A program made the translations under genes and the position numbers. A stretch of DNA of 9,795 bases from contig CAIKKV010000058.1 of the NCBI GenBank assembly GCA_903828035.1, forward strand, positions 1 through 9,795. Reading direction: 5' to 3'. Positions within the stretch are counted from its first letter, which is position 1. Every line of letters starts with the position of its first letter. This document shows, in pieces, positions 5,689 to 9,795 of this stretch. The notes beneath the pieces were generated by a model. The model ran no database searches and was not told the origin of the DNA. It saw only the letters and a list, made by a program, of their open reading frames with translations. This DNA is from an uncultured bacterium. GTDB taxonomy: Bacteria; Verrucomicrobiota; Kiritimatiellia; CAIKKV01.

Positions 5689-7266
5689 ATGGCCGTATCG
5701 GTTGGAAAAGGGATTCTCAAGGGCGCCGCCATCATCAGCGCGTTCACCGTGGTGGGACGGCTGATGGGATTTGTCCAGAAGCTGGTGATGGCGCATTTTT
5801 TCGGGACCGGCCACTCCGCCGACGCGTTCACCCTGGCCTTCAGCAGCGTCGTCTTCACGGCGGGCTTGTTTCCCCAGCAGCTGGTGAATCCCTTCCTTCC
5901 CCTTTTCGCGGAGAAGCGCGAGAAGGAGGGCCCGGCGGCGGCGTGGCGCTCGGCCTGCTCAGTGGGCACGATTCTCCTGGTCGCCATGGTGGCGGTGGCC
6001 GCGGCCGGCCTGCTGCTGGCGCCCCTGCTCGTCTCGTGGACCTCGTCCTTCAAGGATAGCGAGACGACCCTGCTGGTCGTCCGGCTGGTCCGGGTCATGA
6101 TGCCGGCGGTGGTTTTCATGGGGCTCTCCTCGCTGCTGGCGCTGCTGCTGAATGCGTATAAGAACTTCGCCATGGCCGCGTTTGGGGACACGGTCAACAA
6201 GCTGGTGATGATTGCCTGCCTGATCCTGCTCTACTATTTTTCAGGGATCTACGGGCTCGCGGCGGGCGTTGTGGCCGGCGCGGTGTCCGGCCTGGCCATC
6301 CAGGTTTTCGGGCTGAGGCGCTATCGGCCGGAGTACCGGTTCGGCGTCGATTGGAAGGACCCGGCGCTGCGGCAGCTTTTCTTCCTGATGCTGCCGGTCC
6401 TCTTTTCGGTGGCGGTGGCCCAGCTGCGCACGATCATCGACTATAAGTTCGCCTCCGGCATGGCCGAGGGGAGCGCGGCGGGGATCAATTACGCCCGGGG
6501 GCTGACCGACACCCTGATCCTCCTGGTTCCCACGGCGGTGGGGGCGGCCATCTACCCGTTCTTTTCGGACATGTCCGCCGCCCGGGACCGGGCCGGCCTC
6601 ACGGACACGCTCATGCGGGCGCTGCGGCTGCTGGCCTTCCTGTTCATCCCCCTGACGGTGGCGCTGGTCCTGCTCGGCGAGCCGCTGGTCCAGCTGGCCT
6701 TCCAGCGCGGGAAGTTCACGGCCGAGTCGGTCTCCCTGACGGTGGCGCCGCTGACCTACTATGCGTTCGGCCTGACCGCGTTCGCCCTGGAGATCATCTT
6801 GATGCGCTTCTATTTCTCGATGAAGAACACGCTGGTGCCGGCGCTGGTCGGGGCCTTCTGCGTCCTGATCCACTGGGGGGTGATCCTGTTGTTCAAGGAC
6901 ACGCTCCAGAATGGCAGCATGGCCCTGGCGGCCTCGGTTTCGAAAACGGCCAAAGTCCTGATCCTGTTTGTCTTCCTGGCCCGGGTTCTTCCCGGTCTGC
7001 AGTGGCGGCGGAACGGGCTGTTCCTCCTGAAAGCCGGACTCGGCGCCGCCGGCATGGCGGCCGCCATGCTCCTGGCGCTGAAGGGGACGGCCGTTTTCCT
7101 GGATCCCGGGGCGGGCGGAACGCTGGCGCGCCTCCTGATGCTGGCCGCGAAGATGGGCGTGGCCGGGGTTGCGGGCCTTCTGGCCTACGCCGGGCTCGCG
7201 TACCTGCTCCGGATGGAGGAGGCGAAGGCCATCGCGGACCTGGCCAGACGGCGGCGGAAGCCATGA
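5689..7266 (+). CDS. MurJ/MviN-family flippase (Wzx role likely)
   Basis: 525 residues, normal for MurJ. The ATG at 5689 has GGGAG (5679-5683) 5 bases before it, and 26 bases separate it from the previous stop. Many hydrophobic segments run along the protein, about 14 as in the family. The N-terminus GRLMGFVQKLVMAHFFG...ADAF (23-47) and a later QRGKFTAESVSL...YYAFGLTAFALE block are diagnostic of MurJ/MviN. MurJ flips lipid II; here, between glycosyltransferases and a polymerase, the likely cargo is the lipid-linked repeat unit of this polysaccharide, replacing a Wzx. Supporting that, against E. coli MurJ recalled from memory, R24 is kept (R18) and D45 is kept (D39), but Q30 replaces R24, and no charged residue lies between D45 and E75, so the equivalents of R52 and E57 are lost. 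The C-terminus ends in a basic tail (RRRRKP). Its stop overlaps the next start (ATGA, 7263-7266). A housekeeping lipid II flippase is the alternative. Confidence 0.9.
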   Translation: MAVSVGKGILKGAAIISAFTVVGRLMGFVQKLVMAHFFGTGHSADAFTLAFSSVVFTAGLFPQQLVNPFLPLFAEKREKEGPAAAWRSACSVGTILLVAMVAVAAAGLLLAPLLVSWTSSFKDSETTLLVVRLVRVMMPAVVFMGLSSLLALLLNAYKNFAMAAFGDTVNKLVMIACLILLYYFSGIYGLAAGVVAGAVSGLAIQVFGLRRYRPEYRFGVDWKDPALRQLFFLMLPVLFSVAVAQLRTIIDYKFASGMAEGSAAGINYARGLTDTLILLVPTAVGAAIYPFFSDMSAARDRAGLTDTLMRALRLLAFLFIPLTVALVLLGEPLVQLAFQRGKFTAESVSLTVAPLTYYAFGLTAFALEIILMRFYFSMKNTLVPALVGAFCVLIHWGVILLFKDTLQNGSMALAASVSKTAKVLILFVFLARVLPGLQWRRNGLFLLKAGLGAAGMAAAMLLALKGTAVFLDPGAGGTLARLLMLAAKMGVAGVAGLLAYAGLAYLLRMEEAKAIADLARRRRKP

Positions 7267-8417
7267 GCCGCATCCGGGTCCTGGAGGTGATCGAGGCGAC
7301 GGCGGGCGGCACCCGCCGGCATGTGACGGAGCTCGTGTGCCATCTCCCGGCGGAGCGGTTTGATATTTCCGTCATATGTTCGGTGGAGCGCGATCCCGAT
7401 TATGCCCGGGACATCCGCCTCATGCGCGAGCGGGGCGCCTCGGTGACGGTGGTGCCGATGGTCCGCCACATCTCCCCGCTCCGGGATCTGGTCGCCTTTT
7501 TCCGGATCTGGCGCATCATCCGGCGCGGCGGCTACGATATCGTGCACGCCCACAGCTCCAAGGCGGGCTTCCTGGGCCGGCTGGCGGCCGCCGCGGCCGG
7601 GGTTCCCGTGATCCTGTATACGCCCCACACCTTCGCCTTCCAGATGGGGGCCGGGCGGCTGCGGAAAGCTGTGTACCTGTTTTTGGAACGGCTGGCGGCG
7701 CGGGTGACGGACCGGTTCATCTGCGTGAGCGGCAGCGAGAGGGAGGCCGCCGTGGCGGCGGGGGTGGCGGAGGCCGGGCGCTTTGTGGTGATCGAGAACG
7801 GCCTGCCCGCGGAGGCGTTCGAGGCGGAGGGGGACCGGCGGGCGCTGCGCCGCGGCCTGGGGCTGGAGGCGGAGGCGCCCGTGGTCGGCATGGCGGGGCG
7901 GTTCGAGCCGCAGAAGGGGCACGGCGACCTGGTGCGGGCGGCGGCGCGGGTGGTCAAGCGGGTGCCCGGCGTGCGGTTCGTGCTGCTGGGAGAGGGCAGC
8001 CTGGAGGCCGGGGTGAGGCGGGCGATTGCGGAGCACGGGCTGGAGGAGGCGTTCCTGCTTCCCGGGCTGGTGGAGACGGCGCGGGAGTATTATGCCGTCT
8101 TCGATGTGGTGGTTCTGCCCTCGCTCTGGGAGAGCCTGCCGTATTCCCTGCTGGAGGCCATGGCGGCGGGGAAGGCCGTGGTCGCGACGCGGGTCGGCGG
8201 CATGGCGGAGGCGATCGAGGACGGCGTGTCGGGGCGGCTGGTTCCGCCGGCCGCTCCGGCCGCTCTCGCGTCGGCCTTGGTCGGGCTGCTGGAGTCTCCG
8301 GCTGAGCGCCAGGCGCTGGGCGCAGCCGCCCGGGAGCGGGCCCGGAGCCGCTTCCGCCTGGAAAGCATGATTGCCAAGGTGGGCGAGTTGTATGAGAAGG
8401 GTGGACGGGTGGACTGA
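7263..8417 (+). CDS. GT4 family glycosyltransferase
   Basis: 384 residues, typical length. The ATG at 7263 overlaps the flippase stop by 4 bases; GGAAG just upstream is a weak ribosome site. The N-terminal half has the nucleotide-fold start IRVLEVIEATAGGTRRHV, with GGTRRH as the GT4 glycine loop, then VHAHSSKAGFLGRLAA and LYTPHTFAFQ. The C-terminal half has GMAGRFEPQKGH (donor-phosphate Arg and Lys) and E290-x7-E298 in WESLPYSLLEAMAAG, then VGGMAEAIEDGVSG. All catalytic landmarks of retaining GT-B enzymes are present. It should add one sugar to the lipid-linked repeat unit at the cytoplasmic face of the inner membrane; which sugar is unknown. It is of the kind found in exopolysaccharide and O-antigen clusters. 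The last residues and the stop codon lie inside a short TGGAC-type tandem repeat (8399-8432), so the extreme C-terminus is probably not conserved. A gap of 86 bases follows before the next gene. Confidence 0.92.
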   Translation: MSRIRVLEVIEATAGGTRRHVTELVCHLPAERFDISVICSVERDPDYARDIRLMRERGASVTVVPMVRHISPLRDLVAFFRIWRIIRRGGYDIVHAHSSKAGFLGRLAAAAAGVPVILYTPHTFAFQMGAGRLRKAVYLFLERLAARVTDRFICVSGSEREAAVAAGVAEAGRFVVIENGLPAEAFEAEGDRRALRRGLGLEAEAPVVGMAGRFEPQKGHGDLVRAAARVVKRVPGVRFVLLGEGSLEAGVRRAIAEHGLEEAFLLPGLVETAREYYAVFDVVVLPSLWESLPYSLLEAMAAGKAVVATRVGGMAEAIEDGVSGRLVPPAAPAALASALVGLLESPAERQALGAAARERARSRFRLESMIAKVGELYEKGGRVD

Positions 8418-8432
8418 GTGGACGGGATGGAT
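8399..8432 (+). repeat. Imperfect short tandem repeat (TGGAC units) over a stop codon
   Basis: Four units lie end to end: GGGTGGAC (8399-8406), GGGTGGAC (8407-8414), TGAGTGGAC (8415-8423) and GGGATGGAT (8424-8432). The first two are identical; the nine bases GTGGACGGG occur at 8401-8409 and 8418-8426. The third unit supplies the TGA stop of the glycosyltransferase. Such arrays grow and shrink by slippage. Confidence 0.6.
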
Positions 8433-8454
8433 AAGGCGGCGGGCGGTTTACCTG

Positions 8455-8484
8455 TTGACGGAACGTTTCCGCAACCGGTATCGT
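8455..8484 (+). promoter_or_regulatory. Possible internal promoter before the binding-protein gene
   Basis: TTGACG (8455-8460) is followed after 18 bases by TATCGT (8479-8484). This is a 5/6 and 4/6 match. The predicted transcript would begin near 8491, inside the Shine-Dalgarno (AAGGA, 8491-8495), which is too close for comfort. It is the only place within the operon, apart from 5663-5688, where genes do not overlap. Confidence 0.2.
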
Positions 8485-8503
8485 AATAAAAAGGAATTTC
8501 GCC

Positions 8504-9070
8504 ATGAGAGCTGCGTTCTGGTATTGCCTGATGCTGGCGGCGCTGCCGGCGGCCCGCGCCGATGAGACGATCTGCCTGGATGCGGCTTCCGCCCGGTCGA
8601 TCGAGGCGCCGATGGAAATCGTGGCCGCGAGCAACGCGCCGCTCGATATCCGCGACACGATCATGAAGGGCGCCTCGGGCGGCCGCTACCTCGAAATCGC
8701 CCAGGGCAAGGGCAACCCGCCCAAGCGGGAGGCGGGCCAGGCGGTCTTCACGGTCACGGTTCCCGCGGATGGCGACTACACGCTCTGGTGCCGGGCCTTC
8801 TGGAGCGATGAGTGCGGCAACTCGTTCCTGATCAACCTGGACCAGGCCAAGCCGTTCATCATTGGCGAGGACTCCACCTTTAAAACCTGGCACTGGGTCA
8901 AGGCGCCGGTCCGCCTCAAGCAGCTGACGCTGACGAAGGGCGTTCACGCGCTGACCGTCCGGAACCGGGAGGACGGCGTCTGCCTGAACCAGCTGCTGCT
9001 GACGAGCGACAAGCAGTATGTGCCGGTGGATGTGGAACGCGTGACGCCGCAAGCCCCGGCCGCGCCGTGA
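8504..9070 (+). CDS. Small secreted carbohydrate-binding-like protein
   Basis: 188 residues. The ATG at 8504 has AAGGA (8491-8495) 8 bases upstream. Residues 1-19 form a signal peptide ending A-R-A before D20, so it is exported to the periplasm or beyond. The body is one beta-rich domain: FTVTVPADGDYTLWCRAFW, then GNSFLINLD, WHW (129-131), a GVHALTV strand, and NREDG (154-158) followed by CLNQLLLTSD. This order of WHW, G-x-H and REDG followed by LLLTSD is that of CBM6/CBM35-like beta-sandwich domains common in PVC-group secreted proteins. It has no catalytic domain or anchor, and the C-terminus is a short Pro/Ala tail (QAPAAP). Three Cys in the mature part could pair. The stop overlaps the polymerase start (GTGA, 9067-9070), so it is made with the polysaccharide machinery. 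It may bind the product or a precursor outside the cytoplasm; that is inference. I know no named family member to transfer a symbol from. Confidence 0.8.
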   Translation: MRAAFWYCLMLAALPAARADETICLDAASARSIEAPMEIVAASNAPLDIRDTIMKGASGGRYLEIAQGKGNPPKREAGQAVFTVTVPADGDYTLWCRAFWSDECGNSFLINLDQAKPFIIGEDSTFKTWHWVKAPVRLKQLTLTKGVHALTVRNREDGVCLNQLLLTSDKQYVPVDVERVTPQAPAAP

Positions 9071-9795
9071 AGGAGCAGGAGCCGCTGTCGAAATGGGTGC
9101 TGGCCGGCCTGATGGCCATTCTCGTCCTGGCGCCGACCCAGTTCGGCATCGAGATCATCAGGAAGAACCACCTGTCGCTGGTCGATCCCGTCGTGTGGGC
9201 GACCTTTGCGCTCTGGCTGTTCGGCCAGGCGCGCTCCGGCGCCTGGAGGAGCTGGAAGGTCCCTCTGGCGCTGCCCGTCCTCTTCGTGGCTCTCACGGCG
9301 CTCTCCCTGGTCAAGACGCCCAACCTGGTGAAGTCCGCCAACAAGATCCTGCAGCAGGCGGAGTACTTCATCGCCGCCTACCTGCTGTTCTCCACGGCGC
9401 TGTCCAATCCCCGGGCGTTCAAGCTGCTGCTGAACACGTTCCTGGTGGTCGCCTCGGCTGTCGTCCTGCTCGGCCTGGTCCAGTACGCCATGCCCGCCAT
9501 CCCTCCGTTCCAGGTCCGGTCGACCTTCGGCAACAGCAACGTCTTCGGCGGGTTCCTGTCGCTCGTGCTGCCCCTGATGTTCGGGCTGTGGCTGGGGGCA
9601 TCCGATCGCTGGCGGCGGACGTGGACCCTGTTCATCATCCTGGCCGGCGGGGCGGCCGTGCTGTCGGGCGGCTCCTTCCTGGCTCTTGCCTTTTCGTTCG
9701 GCTGCATGGCGGCGGCGCGGGGGTGGAAGGCGTTCCTCGGCACTGCCGCCGTGTTTTTCCTGCTGGCCTTTTCGGTCCTGCCGCTCCTGCCGCGC
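9067..9795 (+). CDS. O-antigen polymerase/ligase-like membrane protein (Wzy/WaaL type), partial
   Basis: Open from a GTG at 9067 to the right edge (243 codons, no stop), so the C-terminal part is missing. The GTG overlaps the previous stop (GTGA). No ribosome site precedes it, which fits coupling; the next in-frame ATG (9112) would cut into the first membrane segment. About eight hydrophobic segments are visible, beginning at residues 10-30. The stretch VRSTFGNSNVFGGFLSLVLP, with R151, G155, N156 and N158, matches the conserved R-x-x-G-x-x-x-N motif region of the Wzy_C / O-antigen ligase superfamily, which lies about mid-protein (full members are usually 400-800 residues). Such proteins join lipid-linked repeat units into polymer, or attach polymer to an acceptor, on the periplasmic face of the inner membrane. 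Polymerase and ligase cannot be told apart from this half; the cluster position favours polymerase. The large periplasmic loop with catalytic residues lies beyond the edge. Confidence 0.85.
   Translation, partial: MKEQEPLSKWVLAGLMAILVLAPTQFGIEIIRKNHLSLVDPVVWATFALWLFGQARSGAWRSWKVPLALPVLFVALTALSLVKTPNLVKSANKILQQAEYFIAAYLLFSTALSNPRAFKLLLNTFLVVASAVVLLGLVQYAMPAIPPFQVRSTFGNSNVFGGFLSLVLPLMFGLWLGASDRWRRTWTLFIILAGGAAVLSGGSFLALAFSFGCMAAARGWKAFLGTAAVFFLLAFSVLPLLPR

Noticed and set aside
8090..9052. Minus-strand open frame of 320 codons across the third glycosyltransferase end and the binding-protein gene
   Set aside because: It spans two well-supported plus-strand genes and their gap, and shows no motif.

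Overview
The window looks like chromosomal DNA from a high-G+C, Gram-negative-type bacterium. Its mix of genes (an S1 sulfatase, a secreted Spy/CpxP-like helical protein, a secreted 'REDG'-type carbohydrate-binding-like protein and a Wzx/Wzy-type polysaccharide cluster with an exosortase-associated-type hydrolase) is typical of the PVC group (Kiritimatiellota, Verrucomicrobiota, Lentisphaerota, Planctomycetota). That placement is an inference from gene content; no rRNA or other marker is present.

Left part (1-2302): two divergent genes share an AT-rich control region of about 195 bp (680-874). On the minus strand is the N-terminal part of a secreted, charged, helical LTxxQ/Spy-like protein that runs off the left edge. 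On the plus strand is a complete sulfatase. Each gene has its own TTGACA-type -35 candidate and its own copy of one 15-base palindromic sequence placed at or next to the -10. The palindrome has a central CG, as LacI-family operators do. This suggests one regulator switches both genes together.

Middle (2303-2462): a 160-base gap with several small inverted repeats, including a perfect 8-bp-arm GC hairpin, but no convincing promoter or classical terminator.

Right part (2463-9795): six plus-strand genes packed as an apparent operon for an exported polysaccharide. In order: an alpha/beta hydrolase of the exosortase-associated type; a 785-residue protein of two fused GT4 glycosyltransferases; a MurJ/MviN-family flippase; a third GT4 glycosyltransferase; a small secreted carbohydrate-binding-like protein; and the start of an O-antigen polymerase/ligase-like membrane protein cut by the right edge. 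Three junctions are 4-base ATGA or GTGA overlaps, pointing to translational coupling.

The implied pathway is cytoplasmic assembly of a lipid-linked repeat unit by three GT4 domains, flipping by the MurJ-like protein, polymerisation or ligation by the Wzy-like protein, and a secreted binding protein acting on or near the product. Initiating transferase, export machinery and any exosortase would lie beyond the right edge. The last gene, the divergent operators and the 3'-end tandem repeat of the third glycosyltransferase were found by reading the sequence directly. No RNA genes, CRISPR arrays or insertion sequences were seen.
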